From assembly GCF_900116705.1 (NCBI RefSeq), contig NZ_FPBP01000002.1:67714-131713 (forward strand): DNA of 64,000 bases, given 5' to 3'. Positions 39,727 to 47,475 of the stretch are shown in pieces; the stretch's first letter is position 1; every line of letters begins with the position of its first letter. A program made the position numbers and the translations under genes. The DNA is from Halomonas korlensis. Lineage in GTDB: Bacteria; Pseudomonadota; Gammaproteobacteria; Pseudomonadales; Halomonadaceae. A model generated the notes under the pieces. The model was not told where the DNA came from. It ran no database searches and saw only the letters and a program-made list of their open reading frames with translations.

Positions 39727-40572
39727 TCAGGCCTGATAGGTCTCCAGCCTGGCGACCGTGCGCTCGACCCCGCTGCGATAGGCGCCACCGAACAGCAGCA
39801 AGTGGTTGAGCAGCGGATACAGCTGGAACAACGCTTCGCGCCTCGGCCAGTCGACCGGGGGGTTACCGTTCCAGTAGGCTTCGAAGAAAGCCGCCCCCGG
39901 TGCGCCGAAAAGCGTCAGCATAGCCAGGTCGACGTCTGGATAATGGCGATAGACCGCCGGGTCGATGATCGCCGGCCCCCGGCGAGTGAACAGCACATTG
40001 CCCGACCAGAGGTCGCCATGCACGAGGCTTGCGCGAGTACTAGGCAGCCATTCTTCCAGCGACCATGCGATGGCCTCGATGCGCCCGCAAAGCGCCTCGT
40101 CCAGGCGCCCTTGCTGCTGGCAGGCCGCAGCGAGTGGTAACAGACGCCGCTCACGTTGGAACGCCCGCCCATCATTGAGCGGCGCATTGGGCTGAGGCGT
40201 GAGGCCACAGGCGTTGTCTCTCGGCCAGCCGTGCGCGTCGTCGAAAGCGCCATGCACTTCACGCAGCCCCTCCCCCAGGCAGGCTTCTCCCATGGCGGTG
40301 CGCGGCGCTGCCTCCAGCGCTTCCATCACCAACCAGGTGTCGCGCTGCCCGATGACTTCGGGCACGATCAGCCGCGAGCCCACTTCGCGAAGCGTGCGCA
40401 ACCCTTCGGCTTCACCTTCCAGACGCTCGGTATCGTCATGCTTGATGATGACCGCTCCCTGGCGGGTTTCCAAACGATAGACGACAGCAATATCTCCGCC
40501 GCTCAGCGGCTTGAGCGCCCCGTTCGGTATCAGGCCGAGCTCTTGCAGAAGGTGGTTGAGTTCATCATTCAT
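39727..40572 (-). CDS. Fructosamine-3-kinase-like protein
   Basis: The 281-residue kinase-like protein belongs to the fructosamine kinase family, which phosphorylates ketoamine adducts on proteins or small molecules so that they break down. Motifs are KPLSGGDIAVVYRLET (P-loop-like), the Lys of AVIIKHDDTER, catalytic Asp187 in LVHGDLWSGNV and the metal Asp in AIIDPAVYRHYPDVDLAM. ATG 40572 has AGGAGG upstream; the longer frame to 40779 is unsupported. It is divergent from the NIF3-like gene over a region with TACATGTA repeats. A protein-deglycation role is plausible for a halophile accumulating reducing metabolites, but that is inference. Confidence 0.88.
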   Translation of the reverse strand: MNDELNHLLQELGLIPNGALKPLSGGDIAVVYRLETRQGAVIIKHDDTERLEGEAEGLRTLREVGSRLIVPEVIGQRDTWLVMEALEAAPRTAMGEACLGEGLREVHGAFDDAHGWPRDNACGLTPQPNAPLNDGRAFQRERRLLPLAAACQQQGRLDEALCGRIEAIAWSLEEWLPSTRASLVHGDLWSGNVLFTRRGPAIIDPAVYRHYPDVDLAMLTLFGAPGAAFFEAYWNGNPPVDWPRREALFQLYPLLNHLLLFGGAYRSGVERTVARLETYQA

Positions 40573-40757
40573 CCTCGTTCCTCCTGCGCTTGCAGCGTTA
40601 AGCGCTTTCTCCAGCTTGCCAAGGCTTTTGGCTACAGTATGGCGCAAAAAAACCGTCCGGTAGGGACGGCAAAACGGGGTACTACAGCAACACCGACAAC
40701 CAGAAGCTAGACTCCATTTAAAGATGGGGGACGCATCCACAGCGGAGAGGATGCATT

Positions 40758-40790
40758 TTACATGTACATGTAAGCACAACTGTACATGTA
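40758..40790. promoter_or_regulatory. Three TACATGTA palindromes in the kinase/NIF3-like divergent region
   Basis: TTACATGTACATGTAA (40758-40773) is a perfect 16-bp palindrome made of two overlapping TACATGTA units. A third unit lies at 40783-40790. They sit about 190 bp from the kinase start and 70 bp before the NIF3-like start. The pattern suggests cooperative binding of a dimeric regulator that I cannot name. Confidence 0.5.
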
Positions 40791-40856
40791 TTGGTTAACT
40801 ATTTTCCGCTCAAGTTTCCTACGTTTTACACTGATCGCCGCTTATTAAGGAGCCCC

Positions 40857-41168
40857 ATGTACAAGCTTGCCTTCTTTGTTCCCAGCGAGGATGCCGAACG
40901 CGTCAAGGAAGCCGTTTTCGCCAGCGGTGCCGGTCGCATCGGTGACTACGAGGCCTGCTGCTTCCAGACGCTGGGCACCGGCCAGTTCCGCCCCCTGGCC
41001 GGCGCCGATCCGCATATCGGCCAAGTCGGAGAACTGGAAACCGTCGAGGAGCTCAAAGTAGAACTGGTATGCGAGGATGACCTGATCCATCAGGCAGTGG
41101 CTGCGCTTAAACTCGCGCATCCCTACGAGGAGCCGGCCTTTGATGCCTGGAAGCTGGAGCGCTTCTGA
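40857..41168 (+). CDS. NIF3/YqfO-like small domain protein
   Basis: The 103-residue protein begins MYKLAFFVPSEDAERVKEAVFASGAGRIGDYEACCF. It carries GTGQFRPLAGADPHIGQVGELE and ends LAHPYEEPAFDAWKLE. This is the stand-alone version of the ferredoxin-like domain inserted in NIF3 proteins (YqfO C-terminal type, CutA/PII-like fold). ATG has AAGGAG 5 bases upstream. The molecular function is unknown; family members are thought to form trimers and may bind ligands or metals. Monocistronic, with an upstream region carrying TACATGTA palindromes. Confidence 0.85.
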   Translation: MYKLAFFVPSEDAERVKEAVFASGAGRIGDYEACCFQTLGTGQFRPLAGADPHIGQVGELETVEELKVELVCEDDLIHQAVAALKLAHPYEEPAFDAWKLERF

Positions 41169-41200
41169 GCCGAGGCATCATCTCGTTTTCAGCTCGGGCG

Positions 41201-41758
41201 CTATGCAGACCCGAAATAGCGTTCGCGATCCTTGGCCGTAATGTCGCTGATGTGCAGCGGAAACTGTGCATTGCCGCGATCGGCGAAGAAATGGCGCAAG
41301 GTCCGCTCGATGGTAGGAAAGGCCAGCTCATCCCAGGGAATCTCGTGCTCCTCGAACAGGGCCACTTCCAGGCTTTCCGGGCCGGCAGCGTAACCGCCGG
41401 TAAGATCGGCGCGAAAGATCATATAGACCTGATTGATATGCGGCAGGCTGATCATGGTGTAGAGCCCATGGATCTCGACCTCGGCGCGCGCCTCCTCGCG
41501 GGTTTCACGGGCCGCCGCCTCCAGGGTGGTCTCGGCATTTTCCATATAGCCCGCCGGCAGGGTCCAGAACCCGTGACGTGGTGGAATGGCGCGGCGACAC
41601 AGCAACACCCGGCTGCCCCTGACCGGCAGCGTTCCGGCAACGATACGTGGATTCTGGTAATGGATGGTGCCGCACTCATTGCAGAGATAACGTGGGCGGT
41701 CGTCACCCGACGGAATCTCGAAGCGAACGGTATGGCCACAGTGGCTGCAGAAATTCAT
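41201..41758 (-). CDS. Nudix hydrolase with N-terminal zinc ribbon
   Basis: The product is about 185 residues. It has a zinc ribbon, CSHCGHTV...YLCNECGTIHYQNP (C-x2-C and C-x2-C, about 4-32). A Nudix domain follows, with the box G-x5-E-x7-RE-x-REE in GYMENAETTLEAAARETREEA (about 72-92). The last glycine of the consensus is replaced. Relatives include NADH pyrophosphatase-like (NudC) and ADP-sugar hydrolases; the substrate is not decided. The start is the ATG of MNFCSHCG. It is divergent from a second Nudix gene 95 bp away. Confidence 0.85.
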   Translation of the reverse strand: MNFCSHCGHTVRFEIPSGDDRPRYLCNECGTIHYQNPRIVAGTLPVRGSRVLLCRRAIPPRHGFWTLPAGYMENAETTLEAAARETREEARAEVEIHGLYTMISLPHINQVYMIFRADLTGGYAAGPESLEVALFEEHEIPWDELAFPTIERTLRHFFADRGNAQFPLHISDITAKDRERYFGSA

Positions 41759-41853
41759 GGGGCTCCCTGGCATGGATCGCGGTTGACCATCGCCAGACGC
41801 TTGACGCCGGGGACGACGGCCGGGTAGAAGAGATCAAACCCGACGGATGCCCC

Positions 41854-42489
41854 ATGTTAGAGAAACTTCGTGAACGCCTGCAAGCACACCGGCCCCGCCG
41901 CAACACGCTTCGCCTGCGCGAAGCCGCGGTGCTGTTGCCCGTGGTCGACCGTCCCAACCCGACCCTGCTGTTTACCCGCCGCGCCAGTCATCTCAACACG
42001 CATCAGGGCCAAGTTGCCTTTCCCGGCGGCAAACGCGAACCCGAGGATGCCGATTTACTGGCCACCGCGCTGCGCGAATCGCGCGAGGAAATCAATCTGG
42101 CGCCAGACGAGGTGGAGCTGCTGGGACAATTGTCCGACGTGATATCGCTGCATGGTCTGCGGGTCACGCCTTATGTCGGCCTGATCCCCCCGGACCTGCC
42201 ACTGACGCCCGACCTCAGCGAGCTCGACACCATCTTCGAGGTGCCGTTGTCGCACTTCCTCGACGACCAGCGTACCCATACCGACGTGATCCACGTCGAC
42301 GGCCGCGACTACTATGTGCCCAGCTACCAATTCCCCGATACTCACGGCGAGGAACACATCATCTGGGGGCTCTCGGCGATGATGCTGGTGGAGCTGCTGG
42401 CCGAGGGTTTCGCCATGCCGATCAGCCTCTACGAGCGCCCCGCCGGCAAGCTCCTCTACCGCCCCGAACGTCGAATACCCACCTCATGA
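41854..42489 (+). CDS. CoA pyrophosphatase-like Nudix hydrolase (NudL/YeaB type)
   Basis: The 211-residue protein has the NudL/UPF0035 signature LNTHQGQVAFPGGKREPEDADLLATALRESREEINL, in which the Nudix box carries a small insertion relative to the general consensus. It then has LSDVISLHGLRVTPYVG. Family members hydrolyse CoA to phosphopantetheine and 3',5'-ADP. ATG 41854 is chosen; the open frame to 41647 overlaps the divergent Nudix gene and is not family-like. It overlaps the following oxygenase by 4 bp (ATGA), so the two are translationally coupled. Confidence 0.88.
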   Translation: MLEKLRERLQAHRPRRNTLRLREAAVLLPVVDRPNPTLLFTRRASHLNTHQGQVAFPGGKREPEDADLLATALRESREEINLAPDEVELLGQLSDVISLHGLRVTPYVGLIPPDLPLTPDLSELDTIFEVPLSHFLDDQRTHTDVIHVDGRDYYVPSYQFPDTHGEEHIIWGLSAMMLVELLAEGFAMPISLYERPAGKLLYRPERRIPTS

Positions 42490-43154
42490 CGCCAATCTCG
42501 CCGCTGTCGACAAGCGGGCTGCCACCGGCGCGCCTGACCGAACTGATCGACGCCTTGGTGGAACAGGGCTGGTTTGTCGGCGAGGACTTCATCGATATGG
42601 ACTTGTGCGCCGAGCTTCACAGGGAACTGGCCGTCATGGCGGCGCGGGATGAGCTGGACGCCGCCGGCATCGGGCGTGGTCAGGCGCACACGCTGCGACG
42701 CGACATCCGGGGCGATGCCATCCGCTGGCTGGACCGCCAAAGCCAGGCGCAGCGGCGTTATCTCGACGTCATGCAGGGGTTACAGAAGGCGCTCAACCAG
42801 GCGCTGTTTCTGGGCTTGTTCGAATACGAGGCTCACTTTGCCCGCTATCCGCCCCAGGCCTTCTACCAGCGGCACCTGGACAGCTTCCGCGGTCGCTCTA
42901 ACCGGGTGATTTCCACCGTCAGCTATCTCAACCCCGACTGGCCGAGCGATGCCGGCGGCGAGATGGTGATCTTCGCAGCGGACGACCCCGAGCGCGAAAT
43001 GGCCCGCGTTCGCCCCACCGCCGGCACCTTTGCCTGCTTTCTCTCCGAGACCATTCCTCACGAGGTGCTGCCGACCCGCCTGCCGCGGGCCAGCATTGCC
43101 GGCTGGTTTCGCCGCAACGCCTCGCTGGGCGGCCTGGTCGACCCGGCTCACTGA
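42486..43154 (+). CDS. 2-oxoglutarate/Fe(II) oxygenase (prolyl-hydroxylase-like)
   Basis: The 222-residue protein has the double-stranded beta-helix iron triad: His and Asp of YQRHLDSFRGRSNR (about 129-131), distal His in SETIPHEVLP, then Arg in RASIAGWFRRN to bind 2-oxoglutarate. It resembles SM-20/EGL-9-type bacterial prolyl or amino-acyl hydroxylases. YLNPDWPSDAGGEMVIF is typical of that group. Coupling to the NudL-like gene by a 4-bp overlap suggests co-expression rather than a known pathway. Its target (protein residue or small molecule) cannot be read. Convergent with the L,D-transpeptidase. Confidence 0.88.
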   Translation: MTPISPLSTSGLPPARLTELIDALVEQGWFVGEDFIDMDLCAELHRELAVMAARDELDAAGIGRGQAHTLRRDIRGDAIRWLDRQSQAQRRYLDVMQGLQKALNQALFLGLFEYEAHFARYPPQAFYQRHLDSFRGRSNRVISTVSYLNPDWPSDAGGEMVIFAADDPEREMARVRPTAGTFACFLSETIPHEVLPTRLPRASIAGWFRRNASLGGLVDPAH

Positions 43155-43182
43155 GGCGACATCTCGCGCTGCCGCCCGCGGC

Positions 43183-44232
43183 TCAGGCGTCGACACCCTC
43201 CAGGAAACCATCCTTCAAGCCGATCATGTCATAGAGTCCCCGGTCTTCTTCGACCCGCTCGGGCTCTGGCTCAGGCGCTGGCTGAATCGCCACGACCCAC
43301 CCTTGCGGTGACTCGATGACCTCGCGCAACTGCGCGTAGTTAAGCGAATGGTTGAGCGAGGCAGGTGCTTCGGCGCCGGACTGACCCAACAGCGTCAACG
43401 CCTCCAACAGCACCGCCATTCCCTCCTCCTGTTCCTCCAGAGAGGTATAGGCCTGAACGTAAGGCGTGCCATCCTGCCAACCGGCCTTGATCGGCTGGTT
43501 GATGATATTGACGCGTGTCCCATCCGGTACACGGTCGAAAACCGAGGCGATGTCCTCGGGAAACATGCGAATGCACCCACGGCTGGCACGCATGCCGATG
43601 CCATCGGGCTGGTTGGTGCCATGGATCAGGTAACCCGGGATATCGAGCAGGATCGCATGCTCACCCAGCGGGTTTTCCGGTCCGGGCGGCACGACCTCGG
43701 GAGGGGGATCGCCACGTTCGGCGGCCTCTCGGCGGATCGACTCGGGCGGATACCAGGCAGGATCCTTCAAGCGCATGGTGGTCTCGGTCACCCCGAGCGG
43801 CGTATTGTAGCCTTCGCGACCGATACCGATCGGGTAGGTTTCCACCCGTGGCGTTTCATTGGCTGCCACGGCGGGATAATAGTAGAGACGCAACTCGGCA
43901 ATATTGATGACGATGCCTTCGCGCGCTACCGGCGGCAGGATGCGCTGGGCGGGAATTACCACCTCGGTCCCTTCGCCGGGCACCCAGAGGCTGACGTCGG
44001 GATTGGCTCGCCGGATCTCCTCGTAGCCCACATTATGTCGGCGTGCGACATCCAGCAGCGTCTCCTTGCCTTGCGTCTCGACGGTATAGACCTCGCCGAT
44101 CACATCGCCTTCGGGCAAGGGATAGTGTCCCTTGGGCCACTCCGTCGCCTCCTCGGCCGACACCGACAAGGTCAGTGAGGTCATCGCGACAATCATCAAG
44201 CATTGCAGTCTGAATCGGAAAGAAACGGGCAT
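43183..44232 (-). CDS. L,D-transpeptidase with LysM-like domain
   Basis: This periplasmic YkuD-family enzyme links meso-diaminopimelate residues or anchors proteins to peptidoglycan. The 349-residue protein has a signal peptide (about 1-26). A LysM-like region at about 47-94 includes ETLLDVARRHNVGYEEIRRANPDV. The catalytic domain at about 104-245 carries His204 in LIHGTNQPD and the SRGCIRM motif with nucleophile Cys220. The C-terminal extension (about 250-349) has a Pro-Glu repeat (PAPEPEPERVEED). The architecture matches the ErfK/YbiS/LdtD-like group. Monocistronic. Confidence 0.93.
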   Translation of the reverse strand: MPVSFRFRLQCLMIVAMTSLTLSVSAEEATEWPKGHYPLPEGDVIGEVYTVETQGKETLLDVARRHNVGYEEIRRANPDVSLWVPGEGTEVVIPAQRILPPVAREGIVINIAELRLYYYPAVAANETPRVETYPIGIGREGYNTPLGVTETTMRLKDPAWYPPESIRREAAERGDPPPEVVPPGPENPLGEHAILLDIPGYLIHGTNQPDGIGMRASRGCIRMFPEDIASVFDRVPDGTRVNIINQPIKAGWQDGTPYVQAYTSLEEQEEGMAVLLEALTLLGQSGAEAPASLNHSLNYAQLREVIESPQGWVVAIQPAPEPEPERVEEDRGLYDMIGLKDGFLEGVDA

Positions 44233-44478
44233 GAGGATGGGTATCGTTGCGTGAAGAAGGGAGTCTATGAAGGCAAGCAGTGTTTCATGACCTCAGGGGA
44301 CCTGCAAGCAGCTGACATCGCTCCCACTCCTGTGCTGCACCTGGCTTGCCGAACCGGCGCTGGGTTGATACAAGTCAAAGCCTATCCCGACGATGAAGTC
44401 CATGATTTCCTCAATCGGGGTTCCTTTACCAGATTTGATCGGCCACTCAAGGCTTGATCGACCATGGGAGGAACCGCA
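44233..44478. other. Intergenic region upstream of the L,D-transpeptidase and DUF411 genes
   Basis: About 246 bp between the divergent transpeptidase start and the small leader frame. An 84-codon frame (44203-44457) overlaps the transpeptidase 5' end and has no family resemblance. No clear metal-regulator dyad or near-consensus promoter was identified by eye. Confidence 0.5.
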
Positions 44479-44568
44479 ATGCTTGATGCTGACGTCTGGA
44501 AGTTGCGGCCTTTAACCATGACTTGCCACTTACCACTCGAACACTTTCTTCAAGGAGCAGCCTCTTGA
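44479..44568 (+). CDS. Candidate 29-codon leader peptide coupled to the DUF411 gene
   Basis: ATG 44479 has a perfect GGGAGG site (44466-44471) 7 bases upstream. The frame runs 29 codons and its TGA (44566-44568) overlaps the TTG start of the next gene as TTGA. The peptide contains a Met-Thr-Cys-His stretch and a second His in MTCHLPLEH, which could bind metal. The good ribosome site and the exact stop/start overlap suggest real translation and coupling. The peptide is too short to recognise by homology, and a chance frame cannot be excluded. Confidence 0.45.
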   Translation: MLDADVWKLRPLTMTCHLPLEHFLQGAAS

Positions 44569-45005
44569 ACCGTCCTGTTACTTCGTTGTTATTAAGTGGT
44601 GCGCTGTTGTTCGGCGCTGCCACTGCCCACGCGGCACTGCCTGACGAAGCCATTCTCTACAAGAACCCCCAGTGTGGTTGCTGTGATGAATACGCTCGCC
44701 ACCTGGAAGACATGGGAATTTCCGTCACCATTATCGATGATGCCAACATGGGAGAGGTCAAGGCCGATGCTGGCCTGCCGTTCGGTCTGGGGTCATGTCA
44801 CACCATCGAGATGGGCGGCTATGTGATCGAAGGTCATGTGCCGCTCGCCGCGGTCGAGGCGTTGTTCGAGCAACGGCCGGATATCGACGGTATCGGCCTG
44901 GCCGGCATGCCCATCGGTACGCCTGGCATGCCCGGCCCCCAAAGCGAGCCCTATGAGGTCTATCAGTTCACCGCAGGGGAAGACGCTCCCTTCATGACCC
45001 TTTAA
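44565..45005 (+). CDS. DUF411 periplasmic metal-binding protein
   Basis: The 146-residue exported protein has a signal peptide (cleavage after TAHA, about residue 23). The DUF411 domain opens with LYKNPQCGCCDEYARHLEDMG. Cys37, Cys39 and Cys40 form a CxCC motif, and a further Cys-His lies in GLGSCHTIEMGGYVIEGHVP. DUF411 proteins accompany copper and other metal resistance genes and have a thioredoxin-like fold. The start is TTG 44565, which has AAGGAG 7 bases upstream and overlaps the stop of a possible leader peptide. An in-frame TTG at 44523 lacks such a site. It is convergent with an ACR3-type transporter, sharing one terminator. Confidence 0.88.
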   Translation: MNRPVTSLLLSGALLFGAATAHAALPDEAILYKNPQCGCCDEYARHLEDMGISVTIIDDANMGEVKADAGLPFGLGSCHTIEMGGYVIEGHVPLAAVEALFEQRPDIDGIGLAGMPIGTPGMPGPQSEPYEVYQFTAGEDAPFMTL

Positions 45006-45012
45006 CGGCATG

Positions 45013-45047
45013 ATGCTCCCGGCCCATCATCCTGGGGCCGGGAGCAT
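45013..45047. terminator. Bidirectional terminator between DUF411 and ACR3-like genes
   Basis: The 13-bp perfect arms ATGCTCCCGGCCC (45013-45025) and GGGCCGGGAGCAT (45035-45047), with a 9-base loop, fill the 44-bp gap between the convergent stop codons. Confidence 0.75.
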
Positions 45048-45049
45048 AG

Positions 45050-46015
45050 TCATTCGGCCTTGTCCGGAAATAGCCGATTCGGTACCAGCCACAGGAAGAT
45101 AAGCATGCCGAACAGCTCGACCAAGGACTGAAAGACCACCACCATGACCGCCACTTCAAGGCCCGCGGGTAACGCCAACGCTAACGGCAGCACGACGAAG
45201 GAGTTGCGCGAGCCGAAGCTGAAGGCCAGCACCCGGCCTTGAACGACGCTGAGTCGAAAGCCCCATGCCATCAACCACGACAGCAATACCGCGGCCACCA
45301 GGAAGGCCACGAAAACGGGCAGCAGCCAGACGAGCAGCCCCAGCGAACCGGCCACTTCATTCACCTGACCTGCCGCGACCACGAACAGCACCAGCGCCAG
45401 CAACGGGATGGGCAAGTCGCCCAGCCGAGCGATCAGGGCGTTCCGGCGCGGCGCTCGACGGACCCAGATACCGGTAATGAGCGCGGCGGTGAGCGGCAGC
45501 AGGATCAGCCCGCCGAACGCCAGCAGCAATTCGCGCCGGAATAGACCGACCAGCGCCTCATGGCCCAGAAACGTCACGAGATAGGCTGGCAGCAACACGA
45601 TCTGCAACAGCAGGCTGAGGGGCGTGAAAGCAACCGCCAAGGCTGCATCCCCCCGACCGAGATGCGTGAACGAAATGAACCAGTCGGTGCAAGGCAGCAG
45701 CAGCACCATCATGACGCCCAGGCGCAGCCCAGGATTGTCCGGCAGGGTCTGCACCAGGCCCCAGACGATCAACGGGATGATGACGAAGTTGCCCAGCACC
45801 GCTGCGACAAGAAAGCGTGGACTCACGAGTCGGGCGCGCAGCCTGGTCAGGGGAAGCTGGGTAAACGTCACATACAGCAAGACACCCAGCAGCGGCCATA
45901 ACCAAGGCGCCAGCCTCTCGGCGATACCGGGGAGATACGCCCCTGCCATCAAACCGGCAAAAATCACGGTGAGATAGCACACGCCCTGATACTGCTCGAG
46001 CCGGTCACGCATCAA
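45050..46015 (-). CDS. ACR3-type arsenite efflux / BASS-superfamily transporter
   Basis: The 321-residue membrane protein has about ten helices and the bile acid:sodium symporter/arsenite transporter fold. Two residues essential in ACR3 arsenite carriers are seen: Cys109 in VLLLPCTDWFISFTHLGRGD (helix 4) and Glu near 300 in FQSLVELFGMLIF (helix 9). GSRNSFVVLPLALALP matches the helix 8 region. It is a single gene with no arsR or arsC nearby, so the substrate could be arsenite or another anion. Arsenite efflux is inferred from the conserved Cys and Glu. Confidence 0.82.
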   Translation of the reverse strand: MMRDRLEQYQGVCYLTVIFAGLMAGAYLPGIAERLAPWLWPLLGVLLYVTFTQLPLTRLRARLVSPRFLVAAVLGNFVIIPLIVWGLVQTLPDNPGLRLGVMMVLLLPCTDWFISFTHLGRGDAALAVAFTPLSLLLQIVLLPAYLVTFLGHEALVGLFRRELLLAFGGLILLPLTAALITGIWVRRAPRRNALIARLGDLPIPLLALVLFVVAAGQVNEVAGSLGLLVWLLPVFVAFLVAAVLLSWLMAWGFRLSVVQGRVLAFSFGSRNSFVVLPLALALPAGLEVAVMVVVFQSLVELFGMLIFLWLVPNRLFPDKAE

Positions 46016-46040
46016 CGAATCTCGTGGTGATGCGTTACCT

Positions 46041-46481
46041 TCAGGCCCGGGTCACGTAACGCAGGATCTCGACGACCTGTTCGGTGCTGGTAGTCCACGC
46101 CATCGCAGCCGCATCGACTTCCTTGAGCGGGTGGACGATGTCTTCGTCATGCAGCGTGACGTAGGGCTTGCTCAGAGCGGCGCAGTAACCGGCATCGAAG
46201 GCCGCGTTCCATTGCTTGTATTTGTCACCGAAGCGCACCACCACCAGATCGCTTTGCTCGATCAGCGAGCGCGTCCGGATCGCATTCACCTTGGACGACT
46301 TGTGATCGCGCCAGAATTGGCGGCTCTCTTCACCCAGATGATCACCCGCCGCATCGCTGGCGTCGTGGTCGGTAACCGCCGACGTGAACACGACATCAAG
46401 GCCGTGAGCCTCGGCACCCTGCTGGATTTCATCGCGCCAATCGGTGTGGATCTCGCCGGACAGGTAGACGTAAAAACTCAT
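46041..46481 (-). CDS. YtoQ-family protein
   Basis: The 146-residue soluble protein begins MSFYVYLSGEIHTDWRDEI and contains FTSAVTDHDASDAAGDHLG, QFWRDHKSSKVNAIRTRSLIEQSDLVVVRFGDKYKQWNAAFDAGYCAALSKPYVTLHD. This matches the YtoQ family. Its fold resembles nucleoside 2-deoxyribosyltransferase-like and TIR-associated SLOG-type nucleotide-binding proteins (the F-D-A-G-Y motif), but no activity is established. ATG 46481 is chosen over an upstream ATG at 46523, though the ribosome site is weak. It lies 25 bp upstream of the ACR3-like gene on the same strand, so they may be co-transcribed. Confidence 0.85.
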   Translation of the reverse strand: MSFYVYLSGEIHTDWRDEIQQGAEAHGLDVVFTSAVTDHDASDAAGDHLGEESRQFWRDHKSSKVNAIRTRSLIEQSDLVVVRFGDKYKQWNAAFDAGYCAALSKPYVTLHDEDIVHPLKEVDAAAMAWTTSTEQVVEILRYVTRA

Positions 46482-46542
46482 AAAAACACCAGAAAATGAA
46501 AGGAAGGCCGCATGATAGCCCAACAGTTAGCCACAATAAAAA

Positions 46543-46577
46543 GGCGGGAGACGCCAAGCGCATTATCTCCTCCCGCC
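46543..46577 (-). terminator. Terminator of the MOSC gene
   Basis: On the minus strand an 8-bp stem (GGCGGGAG/CTCCCGCC) with a 19-base loop is followed by TTTTTATT, 22 bp after the MOSC stop. The loop is large but the T-run is good. Confidence 0.6.
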
Positions 46578-46598
46578 CCTCCGCGGTCCCTACCGGAC

Positions 46599-47441
46599 CT
46601 AGACCGACGCGGCAGTTTCGGGCATCAAGGCATCTCCGACGCGCAGCACCCCACCCTCGCCGGCCAGTAGTGTCGCATTCAGACCAAAAAAGCCGCCTTG
46701 CAGGTCGCTGCGCGTGTTCATCTCCACCAAGGTACGCAGCGGCTCGCCTGGCACGTGGATCTCGCCAGTCTGCTGGTCGATGGTTGTGATCTTGCAGCGC
46801 TTGCAGGGTTTGCGCAGCCCTAGCCGTATCGTCTCATCCAGGGAGGCCAGCGTCGCCCAGCCGTCTTCGGCGAAAGCAGCGGCGCCATCGACCACGATAC
46901 TGGGTCGAAAGCGGCTCATCGGCACGGCGTCCAGTGCCTTCCCCGCCAGCATCCGGTTCAGCTCTGCCAACGAAGTCTCCGAGGCCACCAGGAAGGGGTA
47001 GCCATCGGCAAAGGCCGTATGGGCGGATTCACCATGCAGGAAATCCGGTTCGACGTCGCGACGTTCCGTCGACGGAAAGCGCACCAGTCGATACGCACCA
47101 CCCAATACACGGGACAGCCAACGGGCGGCATCCTGGCCCTCATCCAGGGCCTGGCAGCGATCCTGCCAGACGGTTACCTCGAGCAGGGGCCGGTCTCGAC
47201 CCTCAAGACTCACCGACAAGGGGTCGACAGAGGGATGCTCCAGCACCAGCGAATCGGCATCCAGGCCGACGGTAATGCGAGCCATTTCGACGATCTGGCG
47301 CTGGGTCACGAAACGATTGACGGCATCAATGACCATCCAATGGCGGTCGAGCGCGAGGCCGCGCGTTTGCAGCGTCGCTTGTTCGAGCGTGATACCTCGC
47401 AGCGACTTGACCGGATAGATAGCGAGTTGTGTGATCTTCAA
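46599..47441 (-). CDS. MOSC domain protein, YcbX-like
   Basis: The 280-residue protein has an N-terminal beta-barrel domain beginning MKITQLAIYPVKSLRGITLEQA. A MOSC domain follows, with SRFRPSIVVDG and the conserved cysteine in RKPCKRCKITTIDQQTGE. YcbX-type proteins bind molybdenum cofactor and reduce N-hydroxylated compounds together with a redox partner. Here the ferredoxin domain found at the C-terminus of E. coli YcbX is absent, so a separate electron donor would be needed. Monocistronic, with a terminator just downstream. Confidence 0.9.
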   Translation of the reverse strand: MKITQLAIYPVKSLRGITLEQATLQTRGLALDRHWMVIDAVNRFVTQRQIVEMARITVGLDADSLVLEHPSVDPLSVSLEGRDRPLLEVTVWQDRCQALDEGQDAARWLSRVLGGAYRLVRFPSTERRDVEPDFLHGESAHTAFADGYPFLVASETSLAELNRMLAGKALDAVPMSRFRPSIVVDGAAAFAEDGWATLASLDETIRLGLRKPCKRCKITTIDQQTGEIHVPGEPLRTLVEMNTRSDLQGGFFGLNATLLAGEGGVLRVGDALMPETAASV

Positions 47442-47475
47442 GAGGTAACCCCAGCGTACCGAAAGGCCTCCTACC

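Noticed and set aside
44203..44457. 84-codon plus-strand frame upstream of the DUF411 gene
   Set aside because: Overlaps the start of the divergent L,D-transpeptidase, has no ribosome site and no family resemblance.
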